From Crossaster papposus (Eukaryota > Echinodermata > Asteroidea > Velatida > Solasteridae), in NCBI GenBank assembly GCA_037893245.1, contig JBAIAA010000538.1, positions 310,001 to 374,000 on the forward strand: a DNA stretch of 64,000 bases, in the 5' to 3' direction. The translations under genes and the position numbers were made by a program. The notes beneath the pieces were generated by a model. It had not been told where the DNA came from, did not search any database, and worked only from the letters and a program-made list of their open reading frames with translations. Below are positions 36,936 to 50,627 of this stretch, one piece after another (positions within the stretch are counted from its first letter, which is position 1; each line of letters starts with the position of its first letter).

Positions 36936-38397
36936 TTTCCCGCGGGGGGATTTTCCGCAGGGGACTTCCCACATCAAAAAATGCGTCAAAGAATAAGTTA
37001 AATCATTGAATTCGCATTGAATTCGCATTGAATTCGCATTGAATTCGCATTGAATTCGCATTGAATGCGTCAACGAATAATTCATTGAATTCGCATTGAA
37101 TTTTCATAATTCCTTGAATTCGGCAGGGGATTTCCCCGGGAGGAGTTTCCCGTGAGGGGGATTTCCCGTGGGGGGATTTACCGTGGGGCGATTTCCCGTG
37201 GGGCAATTTCCCTTGGGGCTTTTCCCGCGGGCGACTTCCCACATCAAAAAATGCGTCAAAGAATACGTCAAAGATTAATGCATTGAATTCGCATTGAATT
37301 CGCATTGAATTCGCATTGAATTCGCATTGAATTCGCATTGAATTCGCATTGAATTCGCATTGAATTCGCATTGAATTCGCATTGAATTCGCATTGAATTC
37401 GCATTGAATTCGCATTGAATTCGCATTGAATTCGCATTGAATTCGCATTGAATTCGCATTGAATGCGTCAACAAATACGTCAAAGAATACGTCAACGAAT
37501 AATTCATTGAATTCGCATTGAATTTCCATAATTCCTTGAATTCGGCAGGGGATTTCCCCGGGAGGAATTTCCCGTGGGGGGGATTTCCCTTGGGGGGATT
37601 TACCGTGGGGCGAATTCCCGTGGGGCAATTTCCCTTGGGGCATTTTACGCGGGGCGATTTCCCGCGGGCGACTTCCCACATAAAAAAATGCGTCAAGGAA
37701 TACGTCAAAGATTAATTCATTGAATTCGCATTGAATTCGCATTGAATTCGCATTGAATTCGCATTAAATTCGCATTGAATTCGCATTGAATTCGCATTGA
37801 ATTCGCATTGAATTCGCATTGAATTCGCATTGAATTCGCATTGAATTCGCATTGAATTCGCATTGAATTCGCATTGAATTCGCATTGAATTCGCATTGAA
37901 TTCGCATTGAATTCGCATTGAATTCGCATTGAATTCGCATTGAATTCGCATTGAATTCGCATTGAATTCGCATTGAATTCGCATTGAATTCGCATTGAAT
38001 TCGCATTGAATTCGCATTGAATTCGCATTGAATTCGCATTGAATTCGCATTGAATTCGCATTGAATTCGCATTGAATTCGCATTGAATTCGCATTGAATT
38101 CGCATTGAATTCGGACATCATCGGACATCATCGGGCATCATCGGACATCACCGGACATCACCGGACATCACCGGACATCACCGGACATCACCGGACATCA
38201 CCGGACATCACCGGACATCATCGGACATCATCGGACATCATCGGACATCATCGGACATCATCGGACATCATCGGACATCATCGGACATCATCGGACATCA
38301 TCGGACATCATCGGACATCATCGAATCATCGAATCATCGAATCATCGAATCATCAAATCATCAAATCATCAAATCATCAAATCATCAAATCATCAAA
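36936..38397. repeat. Composite unit U6 (1462 bp)
   Basis: Short box 36936-36975 (CCGCAGGGG variant); type I box 37119-37245 with the CTTTTCCC variant seen in U4; 11-mers 37283-37463; type II box 37541-37682 with TTTCCCTTGGGGGG as in U3; 11-mers 37718-38112 with a CATTAAATTC near 37763; 21 10-mers 38113-38322; nine 8-mers 38323-38394. It mixes variants otherwise private to U3 and U4. Confidence 0.92.
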
Positions 38398-40015
38398 TTT
38401 CCCGCGGGGGGATTTTCCGCGGGGGACTTCCCACATCAAAAAATGCGTCAAAGAATAAGTTAAATCATTGAATTCGCATTGAATTCGCATTGAATTCGCA
38501 TTGAATTCGCATTGAATTCGCATTGAATGCGTCAACGAATAATTCATTGAATTCGCATTGAATTTTCATAATTCCTTGAATTCGGCAGGGGATTTCCCCG
38601 GGAGGAGTTTCCCGTGAGGGGGATTTCCCGTGGGGGGATTTACCGTGGGGCGATTTCCCGTGGGGCAATTTCCCTTGGGGCATTTCCCGCGGGCGACTTC
38701 CCACATCAAAAAATGCGTCAAAGAATACGTCAAAGATTAATGCATTGAATTCGCATTGAATTCGCATTGAATTCGCATTGAATTCGCATTGAATTCGCAT
38801 TGAATTCGCATTGAATTCGCATTGAATTCGCATTGAATTCGCATTGAATTCGCATTGAATTCGCATTGAATTCGCATTGAATTCGCATTGAATGCGTCAA
38901 CAAATACGTCAAAGAATACGTCAACGAATAATTCATTGAATTCGCATTGAATTTCCATAATTCCTTGAATTCGGCAGGGGATTTCCCCGGGAGGAATTTC
39001 CCGTGGGGGGGATTTCCCGTGGGGGGATTTACCGTGGGGCGAATTCCCGTGGGGCAATTTCCCTTGGGGCATTTTACGCGGGGCGATTTCCCGCGGGCGA
39101 CTTCCCACATAAAAAAATGCGTCAAGGAATACGTCAAAGATTAATTCATTGAATTCGCATTGAATTCGCATTGAATTCGCATTGAATTCGCATTGAATTC
39201 GCATTGAATTCGCATTGAATTCGCATTGAATTCGCATTGAATTCGCATTGAATTCGCATTGAATTCGCATTGAATTCGCATTGAATTCGCATTGAATTCG
39301 CATTGAATTCGCATTGAATTCGCATTGAATTCGCATTGAATTCGCATTGAATTCGCATTGAATTCGCATTGAATTCGCATTGAATTCGCATTGAATTCGC
39401 ATTGAATTCGCATTGAATTCGCATTGAATTCGCATTGAATTCGCATTGAATTCGCATTGAATTCGCATTGAATTCGCATTGAATTCGCATTGAATTCGCA
39501 TTGAATTCGCATTGAATTCGCATTGAATTCGCATTGAATTCGCATTGAATTCGCATTGAATTCGCATTGAATTCGCATTGAATTCGCATTGAATTCGCAT
39601 TGAATTCGCATTGAATTCGCATTGAATTCGCATTGAATTCGCATTGAATTCGCATTGAATTCGCATTGAATTCGCATTGAATTCGCATTGAATTCGCATT
39701 GAATTCGCATTGAATTCGCATTGAATTCGCATTGAATTCGCATTGAATTCGGACATCATCGGACATCATCGGGCATCATCGGACATCACCGGACATCACC
39801 GGACATCACCGGACATCACCGGACATCACCGGACATCACCGGACATCACCGGACATCATCGGACATCATCGGACATCATCGGACATCATCGGACATCATC
39901 GGACATCATCGGACATCATCGGACATCATCGGACATCATCGAATCATCGAATCATCGAATCATCGAATCATCAAATCATCAAATCATCAAATCATCAAAT
40001 CATCAAATCATCAAA
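38398..40015. repeat. Composite unit U7 (1618 bp)
   Basis: Short box 38398-38437; type I box 38581-38707; 11-mers 38745-38892; type II box 38970-39111; about 55 11-mers 39147-39750; 19 10-mers 39751-39940; nine 8-mers 39941-40012. No unusual variants. Confidence 0.92.
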
Positions 40016-43000
40016 TTTCCCGCGGGGGGATTTTCCGCGGGGGACTTCCCACATCAAAAAATGCGTCAAAGAATAAGTTAAATCATTGAATTCGCATTGA
40101 ATTCGCATTGAATTCGCATTGAATTCGCATTGAATTCGCATTGAATGCGTCAACGAATAATTCATTGAATTCGCATTGAATTTTCATAATTCCTTGAATT
40201 CGGCAGGGGATTTCCCCGGGAGGAGTTTCCCGTGAGGGGGATTTCCCGTGGGGGGATTTACCGTGGGGCGATTTCCCGTGGGGCAATTTCCCTTGGGGCA
40301 TTTCCCGCGGGCGACTTCCCACATCAAAAAATGCGTCAAAGAATACGTCAAAGATTAATGCATTGAATTCGCATTGAATTCGCATTGAATTCGCATTGAA
40401 TTCGCATTGAATTCGCATTGAATTCGCATTGAATTCGCATTGAATTCGCATTGAATTCGCATTGAATTCGCATTGAATTCGCATTGAATGCGTCAACAAA
40501 TACGTCAAAGAATACGTCAACGAATAATTCATTGAATTCGCATTGAATTTCCATAATTCCTTGAATTCGGCAGGGGATTTCCCCGGGAGGAATTTCCCGT
40601 GGGGGGATTTCCCGTGGGGGGATTTACCGTGGGGCGAATTCCCGTGGGGCAATTTCCCTTGGGGCATTTTACGCGGGGCGATTTCCCGCGGGCGACTTCC
40701 CACATAAAAAAATGCGTCAAGGAATACGTCAAAGATTAATTCATTGAATTCGCATTGAATTCGCATTGAATTCGCATTGAATTCGCATTGAATTCGCATT
40801 GAATTCGCATTGAATTCGCATTGAATTCGCATTGAATTCGCATTGAATTCGCATTGAATTCGCATTGAATTCGCATTGAATTCGCATTGAATTCGCATTG
40901 AATTCGCATTGAATTCGCATTGAATTCGCATTGAATTCGCATTGAATTCGCATTGAATTCGCATTGAATTCGCATTGAATTCGCATTGAATTCGCATTGA
41001 ATTCGCATTGAATTCGCATTGAATTCGCATTGAATTCGCATTGAATTCGCATTGAATTCGCATTGAATTCGCATTGAATTCCCATTGAATTCGCATTGAA
41101 TTCGCATTGAATTCGCATTGAATTCGCATTGAATTCGCATTGAATTCGCATTGAATTCGCATTGAATTCGCATTGAATTCGCATTGAATTCGCATTGAAT
41201 TCGCATTGAATTCGCATTGAATTCGCATTGAATTCGCATTGAATTCGCATTGAATTCGCATTGAATTCGCATTGAATTCGCATTGAATTCGCATTGAATT
41301 CGCATTGAATTCGCATTGAATGCGTCAACGAATAATTCATTGAATTCGCATTGAATTTTCATAATTCCTTGAATTCGGCAGGGGATTTCCCCGGGAGGAG
41401 TTTCCCGTGAGGGGGATTTCCCGTGGGGGGATTTACCGTGGGGCGATTTCCCGTGGGGCAATTTCCCTTGGGGCTTTTCCCGCGGGCGACTTCCCACATC
41501 AAAAAATGCGTCAAAGAATACGTCAAAGATTAATGCATTGAATTCGCATTGAATTCGCATTGAATTCGCATTGAATTCGCATTGAATTCGCATTGAATTC
41601 GCATTGAATTCGCATTGAATTCGCATTGAATTCGCATTGAATTCGCATTGAATTCGCATTGAATTCGCATTGAATTCGCATTGAATTCGCATTGAATTCG
41701 CATTGAATTCGCATTGAATTCGCATTGAATGCGTCAACAAATACGTCAAAGAATACGTCAACGAATAATTCATTGAATTCGCATTGAATTTCCATAATTC
41801 CTTGAATTCGGCAGGGGATTTCCCCGGGAGGAATTTCCCGTGGGGGGGATTTCCCTTGGGGGGATTTACCGTGGGGCGAATTCCCGTGGGGCAATTTCCC
41901 TTGGGGCATTTTACGCGGGGCGATTTCCCGCGGGCGACTTCCCACATAAAAAAATGCGTCAAGGAATACGTCAAAGATTAATTCATTGAATTCGCATTGA
42001 ATTCGCATTGAATTCGCATTGAATTCGCATTAAATTCGCATTGAATTCGCATTGAATTCGCATTGAATTCGCATTGAATTCGCATTGAATTCGCATTGAA
42101 TTCGCATTGAATTCGCATTGAATTCGCATTGAATTCGCATTGAATTCGCATTGAATTCGCATTGAATTCGCATTGAATTCGCATTGAATTCGCATTGAAT
42201 TCGCATTGAATGCGTCAACGAATAATTCATTGAATTCGCATTGAATTTTCATAATTCCTTGAATTCGGCAGGGGATTTCCCCGGGAGGAGTTTCCCGTGA
42301 GGGGGATTTCCCGTGGGGGGATTTACCGTGGGGCGATTTCCCGTGGGGCAATTTCCCTTGGGGCATTTCCCGCGGGCGACTTCCCACATCAAAAAATGCG
42401 TCAAAGAATACGTCAAAGATTAATGCATTGAATTCGCATTGAATTCGCATTGAATTCGCATTGAATTCGCATTGAATTCGCATTGAATTCGCATTGAATT
42501 CGCATTGAATTCGCATTGAATTCGCATTGAATTCGCATTGAATTCGCATTGAATTCGCATTGAATTCGCATTGAATGCGTCAACAAATACGTCAAAGAAT
42601 ACGTCAACGAATAATTCATTGAATTCGCATTGAATTTCCATAATTCCTTGAATTCGGCAGGGGATTTCCCCGGGAGGAATTTCCCGTGGGGGGGATTTCC
42701 CGTGGGGGGATTTACCGTGGGGCGAATTCCCGTGGGGCAATTTCCCTTGGGGCATTTTACGCGGGGCGATTTCCCGCGGGCGACTTCCCACATAAAAAAA
42801 TGCGTCAAGGAATACGTCAAAGATTAATTCATTGAATTCGCATTGAATTCGCATTGAATTCGCATTGAATTCGCATTGAATTCGCATTGAATTCGCATTG
42901 AATTCGCATTGAATTCGCATTGAATTCGCATTGAATTCGCATTGAATTCGCATTGAATTCGCATTGAATTCGCATTGAATTCGCATTGAATTCGCATTGA

Positions 43001-46000
43001 ATTCGCATTGAATTCGCATTGAATTCGCATTGAATTCGCATTGAATTCGCATTGAATTCGCATTGAATTCGCATTGAATTCGCATTGAATTCGCATTGAA
43101 TTCGCATTGAATTCGCATTGAATTCGCATTGAATTCGCATTGAATTCGCATTGAATTCGCATTGAATTCGCATTGAATTCGCATTGAATTCGCATTGAAT
43201 TCGCATTGAATTCGCATTGAATTCGCATTGAATTCGCATTGAATTCGCATTGAATTCGCATTGAATTCGCATTGAATTCGCATTGAATTCGCATTGAATT
43301 CGCATTGAATTCGCATTGAATTCGCATTGAATTCGCATTGAATTCGCATTGAATTCGCATTGAATTCGCATTGAATTCGCATTGAATTCGCATTGAATTC
43401 GCATTGAATTCGCATTGAATTCGCATTGAATTCGCATTGAATTCGCATTGAATGCGTCAACGAATAATTCATTGAATTCGCATTGAATTTTCATAATTCC
43501 TTGAATTCGGCAGGGGATTTCCCCGGGAGGAGTTTCCCGTGAGGGGGATTTCCCGTGGGGGGATTTACCGTGGGGCGATTTCCCGTGGGGCAATTTCCCT
43601 TGGGGCATTTCCCGCGGGCGACTTCCCACATCAAAAAATGCGTCAAAGAATACGTCAAAGATTAATGCATTGAATTCGCATTGAATTCGCATTGAATTCG
43701 CATTGAATTCGCATTGAATTCGCATTGAATTCGCATTGAATTCGCATTGAATTCGCATTGAATTCGCATTGAATTCGCATTGAATTCGCATTGAATTCGC
43801 ATTGAATTCGCATTGAATGCGTCAACAAATACGTCAAAGAATACGTCAACGAATAATTCATTGAATTCGCATTGAACTTCCATAATTCCTTGAATTCGGC
43901 AGGGGATTTCCCCGGGAGGAATTTCCCGTGGGGGGGATTTCCCGTGGGGGGATTTACCGTGGGGCGAATTCCCGTGGGGCAATTTCCCTTGGGGCATTTT
44001 ACGCGGGGCGATTTCCCGCGGGCGACTTCCCACATAAAAAAATGCGTCAAGGAATACGTCAAAGATTAATTCATTGAATTCGCATTGAATTCGCATTGAA
44101 TTCGCATTGAATTCGCATTGAATTCGCATTGAATTCGCATTGAATTCGCATTGAATTCGCATTGAATTCGCATTGAATTCGCATTGAATTCGCATTGAAT
44201 TCGCATTGAATTCGCATTGAATTCGCATTGAATTCGCATTGAATTCGCATTGAATTCGCATTGAATTCGCATTGAATTCGCATTGAATTCGCATTGAATT
44301 CGCATTGAATTCGCATTGAATTCGCATTGAATTCGCATTGAATTCGCATTGAATTCGCATTGAATTCGCATTGAATTCGCATTGAATTCGCATTGAATTC
44401 GCATTGAATTCGCATTGAATTCGCATTGAATTCGCATTGAATTCGCATTGAATTCGCATTGAATTCGCATTGAATTCGCATTGAATGCGTCAACAAATAC
44501 GTCAAAGAATACGTCAACGAATAATTCATTGAATTCGCATTGAATTTCCATAATTCCTTGAATTCGGCAGGGGATTTCCCCGGGAGGAATTTTCCGTGGG
44601 GGGGGGATTTCCCTTGGGGGGATTTACCGTGGGGCGAATTCCCGTGGGGCAATTTCCCTTGGGGCATTTTACGCGGGGCGATTTCCCGCGGGCGACTTCC
44701 CACATAAAAAAATGCGTCAAGGAATACGTCAAAGATTAATTCATTGAATTCGCATTGAATTCGCATTGAATTCGCATTGAATTCGCATTAAATTCGCATT
44801 GAATTCGCATTGAATTCGCATTGAATTCGCATTGAATTCGCATTGAATTCGCATTGAATTCGCATTGAATTCGCATTGAATTCGCATTGAATTCGCATTG
44901 AATTCGCATTGAATTTGCATTGAATTCGCATTGAATTCGCATTGAATTCGCATTGAATTCGCATTGAATGCGTCAACGAATAATTCATTGAATTCGCATT
45001 GAATTTTCATAATTCCTTGAATTCGGCAGGGGATTTCCCCGGGAGGAGTTTCCCGTGAGGGGGATTTCCCGTGGGGGGATTTACCGTGGGGCGATTTCCC
45101 GTGGGGCAATTTCCCTTGGGGCATTTCCCGCGGGCGACTTCCCACATCAAAAAATGCGTCAAAGAATACGTCAAAGATTAATGCATTGAATTCGCATTGA
45201 ATTCGCATTGAATTCGCATTGAATTCGCATTGAATTCGCATTGAATTCGCATTGAATTCGCATTGAATTCGCATTGAATTCGCATTGAATTCGCATTGAA
45301 TTCGCATTGAATTCGCATTGAATTCGCATTGAATGCGTCAACAAATACGTCAAAGAATACGTCAACGAATAATTCATTGAATTCGCATTGAATTTCCATA
45401 ATTCCTTGAATTCGGCAGGGGATTTCCCCGGGAGGAATTTCCCGTGGGGGGGATTTCCCGTGGGGGGATTTACCGTGGGGCGAATTCCCGTGGGGCAATT
45501 TCCCTTGGGGCATTTTACGCGGGGCGATTTCCCGCGGGCGACTTCCCACATAAAAAAATGCGTCAAGGAATACGTCAAAGATTAATTCATTGAATTCGCA
45601 TTGAATTCGCATTGAATTCGCATTGAATTCGCATTGAATTCGCATTGAATTCGCATTGAATTCGCATTGAATTCGCATTGAATTCGCATTGAATTCGCAT
45701 TGAATTCGCATTGAATTCGCATTGAATTCGCATTGAATTCGCATTGAATTCGCATTGAATTCGCATTGAATTCGCATTGAATTCGCATTGAATTCGCATT
45801 GAATTCGCATTGAATTCGCATTGAATTCGCATTGAATTCGCATTGAATTCGCATTGAATTCGCATTGAATTCGCATTGAATTCGCATTGAATTCGCATTG
45901 AATTCGCATTGAATTCGCATTGAATTCGCATTGAATTCGCATTGAATTCGCATTGAATTCGCATTGAATTCGCATTGAATTCGCATTGAATTCGCATTGA

Positions 46001-46401
46001 ATTCGCATTGAATTCGCATTGAATTCGCATTGAATTCGCATTGAATTCGCATTGAATTCGCATTGAATTCGCATTGAATTCGCATTGAATTCGCATTGAA
46101 TTCGCATTGAATTCGCATTGAATTCGCATTGAATTCGGACATCATCGGACATCATCGGGCATCATCGGACATCACCGGACATCACCGGACATCACCGGAC
46201 ATCACCGGACATCACCGGACATCACCGGACATCACCGGACATCATCGGACATCATCGGACATCATCGGACATCATCGGACATCATCGGACATCATCGGAC
46301 ATCATCGGACATCATCGGACATCATCGAATCATCGAATCATCGAATCATCGAATCATCAAATCATCAAATCATCAAATCATCAAATCATCAAATCATCAA
46401 A
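40016..46401. repeat. Composite unit U8 (6.4 kb, expanded; 10-mers and 8-mers only at the end)
   Basis: After the short box (40016-40055), type I and type II boxes recur without any 10-mer, 8-mer or short box between them. Order: I 40199-40325, II 40566-40706, I 41374-41500, II 41807-41948, I 42274-42400, II 42653-42794, I 43506-43632, II 43895-44036, II 44563-44706, I 45022-45148, II 45411-45552. All are separated by 11-mer tracts, with longest runs at 40742-41320, 42830-43452, 44072-44485 and 45588-46136. Then come 19 10-mers (46137-46326) and nine 8-mers (46327-46398). Two type II boxes are adjacent at 43895 and 44563, so a type I box was lost there. Confidence 0.9.
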
Positions 46402-48133
46402 TTTCCCGCGGGGGGATTTTCCGCGGGGGACTTCCCACATCAAAAAATGCGTCAAAGAATAAGTTAAATCATTGAATTCGCATTGAATTCGCATTGAATT
46501 CGCATTGAATTCGCATTGAATTCGCATTGAATGCGTCAACGAATAATTCATTGAATTCGCATTGAATTTTCATAATTCCTTGAATTCGGCAGGGGATTTC
46601 CCCGGGAGGAGTTTCCCGTGAGGGGGATTTCCCGTGGGGGGATTTACCGTGGGGCGATTTCCCGTGGGGCAATTTCCCTTGGGGCATTTCCCGCGGGCGA
46701 CTTCCCACATCAAAAAATGCGTCAAAGAATACGTCAAAGATTAATGCATTGAATTCGCATTGAATTCGCATTGAATTCGCATTGAATTCGCATTGAATTC
46801 GCATTGAATTCGCATTGAATTCGCATTGAATTCGCATTGAATTCGCATTGAATTCGCATTGAATTCGCATTGAATGCGTCAACAAATACGTCAAAGAATA
46901 CGTCAACGAATAATTCATTGAATTCGCATTGAATTTCCATAATTCCTTGAATTCGGCAGGGGATTTCCCCGGGAGGAATTTCCCGTGGGGGGATTTCCCG
47001 TGGTGGGATTTACCGTGGGGCGAATTCCCGTGGGGCAATTTCCCTTGGGGCATTTTACGCGGGGCGATTTCCCGCGGGCGACTTCCCACATAAAAAAATG
47101 CGTCAAGGAATACGTCAAAGATTAATTCATTGAATTCGCATTGAATTCGCATTGAATTCGCATTGAATTCGCATTGAATTCGCATTGAATTCGCATTGAA
47201 TTCGCATTGAATTCGCATTGAATTCGCATTGAATTCGCATTGAATTCGCATTGAATTCGCATTGAATTCGCATTGAATTCGCATTGAATTCGCATTGAAT
47301 TCGCATTGAATTCGCATTGAATTCGCATTGAATTCGCATTGAATTCGCATTGAATTCGCATTGAATTCGCATTGAATTCGCATTGAATTCGCATTGAATT
47401 CGCATTGAATTCGCATTGAATTCGCATTGAATTCGCATTGAATTCGCATTGAATTCGCATTGAATTCGCATTGAATTCGCATTGAATTCGCATTGAATTC
47501 GCATTGAATTCGCATTGAATTCGCATTGAATTCGCATTGAATTCGCATTGAATTCGCATTGAATTCGCATTGAATTCGCATTGAATTCGCATTGAATTCG
47601 CATTGAATTCGCATTGAATTCGCATTGAATTCGCATTGAATTCGCATTGAATTCGCATTGAATTCGCATTGAATTCGCATTGAATTCGCATTGAATTCGC
47701 ATTGAATTGGCATCGAATTCGCATCGAATTCGCATCGAATTCGCATCGAATTCGCATCGAATTCGCATCGAATTCGCATCGAATTCGCATCGAATTCGCA
47801 TCGAATTCGCATCGAATTCGCATCGAATTCGCATCGAATTCGCATCGAATTCGCATTGAATTCGCATTGAATTCGCATTGAATTCGCATTGAATTCGCAT
47901 TGAATTCGCATTGAATTCGCATTGAATTCGCATTGAATTCGCATTGAATTCGCATTGAATTCGCATTGAATTCGCATTGAATTCGCATTGAATTCGCATT
48001 GAATTCGCATTGAATTCGCATTGAATTCGGACATCATCGGACATCATCGGACATCATCGAATCATCGAATCATCGAATCATCGAATCATCAAATCATCAA
48101 ATCATCAAATCATCAAATCATCAAATCATCAAA
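46402..48133. repeat. Composite unit U9 (contains a GCATCGAATTC sub-array)
   Basis: Short box 46402-46441; type I box 46585-46711; 11-mers 46749-46872; type II box 46952-47092, with CGTGGTGGGATTT in place of CGTGGGGGGATTT; about 82 11-mers 47128-48028, in which 13 consecutive copies (about 47710-47852) carry CATCG instead of CATTG; only three 10-mers 48029-48058; nine 8-mers 48059-48130. Confidence 0.92.
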
Positions 48134-50317
48134 TTTCCCGCGGGGGGATTTTCCGCGGGGGACTTCCCACATCAAAAAATGCGTCAAAGAATAAGTTAAA
48201 TCATTGAATTCGCATTGAATTCGCATTGAATTCGCATTGAATTCGCATTGAATTCGCATTGAATGCGTCAACGAATAATTCATTGAATTCGCATTGAATT
48301 TTCATAATTCCTTGAATTCGGCAGGGGATTTCCCCGGGAGGAGTTTCCCGTGAGGGGGATTTCCCGTGGGGGGATTTACCGTGGGGCGATTTCCCGTGGG
48401 GCAATTTCCCTTGGGGCATTTCCCGCGGGCGACTTCCCACATCAAAAAATGCGTCAAAGAATACGTCAAAGATTAATGCATTGAATTCGCATTGAATTCG
48501 CATTGAATTCGCATTGAATTCGCATTGAATTCGCATTGAATTCGCATTGAATTCGCATTGAATTCGCATTGAATTCGCATTGAATTCGCATTGAATTCGC
48601 ATTGAATTCGCATTGAATTCGCATTGAATTCGCATTGAATTCGCATTGAATGCGTCAACAAATACGTCAAAGAATACGTCAACGAATAATTCATTGAATT
48701 CGCATTGAATTTCCATAATTCCTTGAATTCGGCAGGGGATTTCCCCGGGAGGAATTTCCCGTGGGGGGGATTTCCCGTGGGGGGATTTACCGTGGGGCGA
48801 ATTCCCGTGGGGCAATTTCCCTTGGGGCATTTTACGCGGGGCGATTTCCCGCGGGCGACTTCCCACATAAAAAAATGCGTCAAGGAATACGTCAAAGATT
48901 AATTCATTGAATTCGCATTGAATTCGCATTGAATTCGCATTGAATTCGCATTAAATTCGCATTGAATTCGCATTGAATTCGCATTGAATTCGCATTGAAT
49001 TCGCATTGAATTCGCATTGAATTCGCATTGAATTCGCATTGAATTCGCATTGAATTCGCATTGAATTCGCATTGAATTCGCATTGAATTCGCATTGAATT
49101 CGCATTGAATTCGCATTGAATTCGCATTGAATTCGCATTGAATTCGCATTGAATTCGCATTGAATTCGCATTGAATTCGCATTGAATTCGCATTGAATTC
49201 GCATTGAATTCGCATTGAATTCGCATTGAATTCGCATTGAATTCGCATTGAATTCGCATTGAATTCGCATTGAATTCGCATTGAATTCGCATTGAATTCG
49301 CATTGAATTCGCATTGAATTCGCATTGAATTCGCATTGAATTCGCATTGAATTCGCATTGAATTCGCATTGAATTCGCATTGAATTCGCATTGAATTCGC
49401 ATTGAATTCGCATTGAATTCGCATTGAATTCGCATTGAATTCGCATTGAATTCGCATTGAATTCGCATTGAATTCGCATTGAATTCGCATTGAATTCGCA
49501 TTGAATTCGCATTGAATTCGCATTGAATTCGCATTGAATTCGCATTGAATTCGCATTGAATTCGCATTGAATTCGGACATCACCGGACATCACCGGACAT
49601 CACCGGACATCACCGGACATCACCGGACATCACCGGACATCACCGGACATCACCGGACATCACCGGACATCACCGGACATCACCGGACATCACCGGACAT
49701 CACCGGACATCACCGGACATCACCGGACATCATCGGACATCATCGGACATCATCGGACATCATCGGACATCACCGGACATCACCGGACATCACCGGACAT
49801 CACCGGACATCACCGGACATCACCGGACATCACCGGACATCACCGGACATCACCGGACATCACCGGACATCACCGGACATCACCGGACATCATCGGACAT
49901 CATCGGACATCATCGGACATCATCGGACATCATCGGACATCATCGGACATCATCGGACATCATCGGGCATCATCGGGCATCATCGGGCATCATCGGACAT
50001 CATCGGACATCATCGGACATCATCGGACATCACCGGACATCACCGGACATCACCGGACATCACCGGACATCACCGGACATCACCGGACATCACCGGACAT
50101 CATCGGACATCATCGGACATCACCGGACATCACCGGACATCACCGGACATCACCGGACATCATCGGACATCATCGGACATCATCGGACATCATCGGACAT
50201 CATCGGACATCATCGGACATCATCGGACATCATCGGACATCATCGGACATCATCGGACATCATCGGACATCATCGAATCATCGAATCATCAAATCATCAA
50301 ATCATCAAATCATCAAA
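48134..50317. repeat. Composite unit U10 (long 10-mer tract)
   Basis: Short box 48134-48173; type I box 48317-48443; 11-mers 48481-48651; type II box 48728-48869; about 60 11-mers 48905-49574 with CATTAAATTC near 48951; 70 10-mers 49575-50274; five 8-mers 50275-50314. The 10-mer tract has blocks of CACC and CATC types and three consecutive GGGCATCATC copies near 49965-49994. Confidence 0.92.
49575..50274. repeat. 10-bp array (70 copies), representative of 17 tracts
   Basis: Perfect 10-bp periodicity of GGACATCACC and GGACATCATC, with rare GGGCATCATC. Tracts and copy numbers: 29876 (2), 30115 (56), 32200 (19), 33697 (19), 35095 (19), 36671 (19), 38113 (21), 39751 (19), 46137 (19), 48029 (3), 49575 (70), 50860 (70), 52123 (71), 53418 (5), 54940 (5), 57732 (62) and 62591 (5). 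Every tract is preceded by 11-mers and followed at once by 8-mers. The periodic DITGHHRTSP-like peptide is a by-product of the period. Confidence 0.96.
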
Positions 50318-50357
50318 TTTCCCGCGGGGGGATTTTCCGCGGGGGACTTCCCACATC
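50318..50357 (+). repeat. Short G-rich box (40 bp), representative of 17 copies
   Basis: TTTCCCGCGGGGGGATTTT, then CCGCGGGGGACTTCCCACATC. Copies start at 29971, 30718, 32465, 33962, 35352, 36936, 38398, 40016, 46402, 48134, 50318, 51603, 52876, 53543, 55081, 58395 and 62732. Each follows an 8-bp tract and precedes an A-run with AATGCGTCAAAGAATAAGTTAAATC. It is the most regular landmark of the array and makes a convenient unit boundary. Its two halves are themselves related (TTTCCCGCGGGGGG and TTTTCCGCGGGGG). Confidence 0.95.
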
Positions 50358-50500
50358 AAAAAATGCGTCAAAGAATAAGTTAAATCATTGAATTCGCATT
50401 GAATTGGCATTGAATTGGCATTGAATTCGCATTGAATTCGCATTGAATGCGTCAACAAATAATTCATTGAATTCGCATTGAATTTGCATAATTCCTTGAA

Positions 50501-50627
50501 TTCGGCAGGGGATTTCCCCGGGAGGAATTTCCCGTGGGGGGGATTTCCCGTGGGGGGATTTACCGTGGGGCAATTTCCCTTGGGGCATTTTCCGCGGGGC
50601 AATTTCCCGCAGGCGACTTCCCACATC
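50501..50627 (+). repeat. Type III long G-rich box (127 bp), representative of 6 copies
   Basis: Runs from TTCGGCAGGGG to CCCACATC. Diagnostics are an upstream TTTGCATAATTCC, TTTTCCGCGGGGCAATTTCC and CGCAGGCGACTTCC. Copies start at 30901, 50501, 51786, 53059, 58578 and 60791. It is a mosaic of the type I length and the type II left half, and lacks the repeat that contains CGAATTCCCGTGGGG. Confidence 0.94.
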
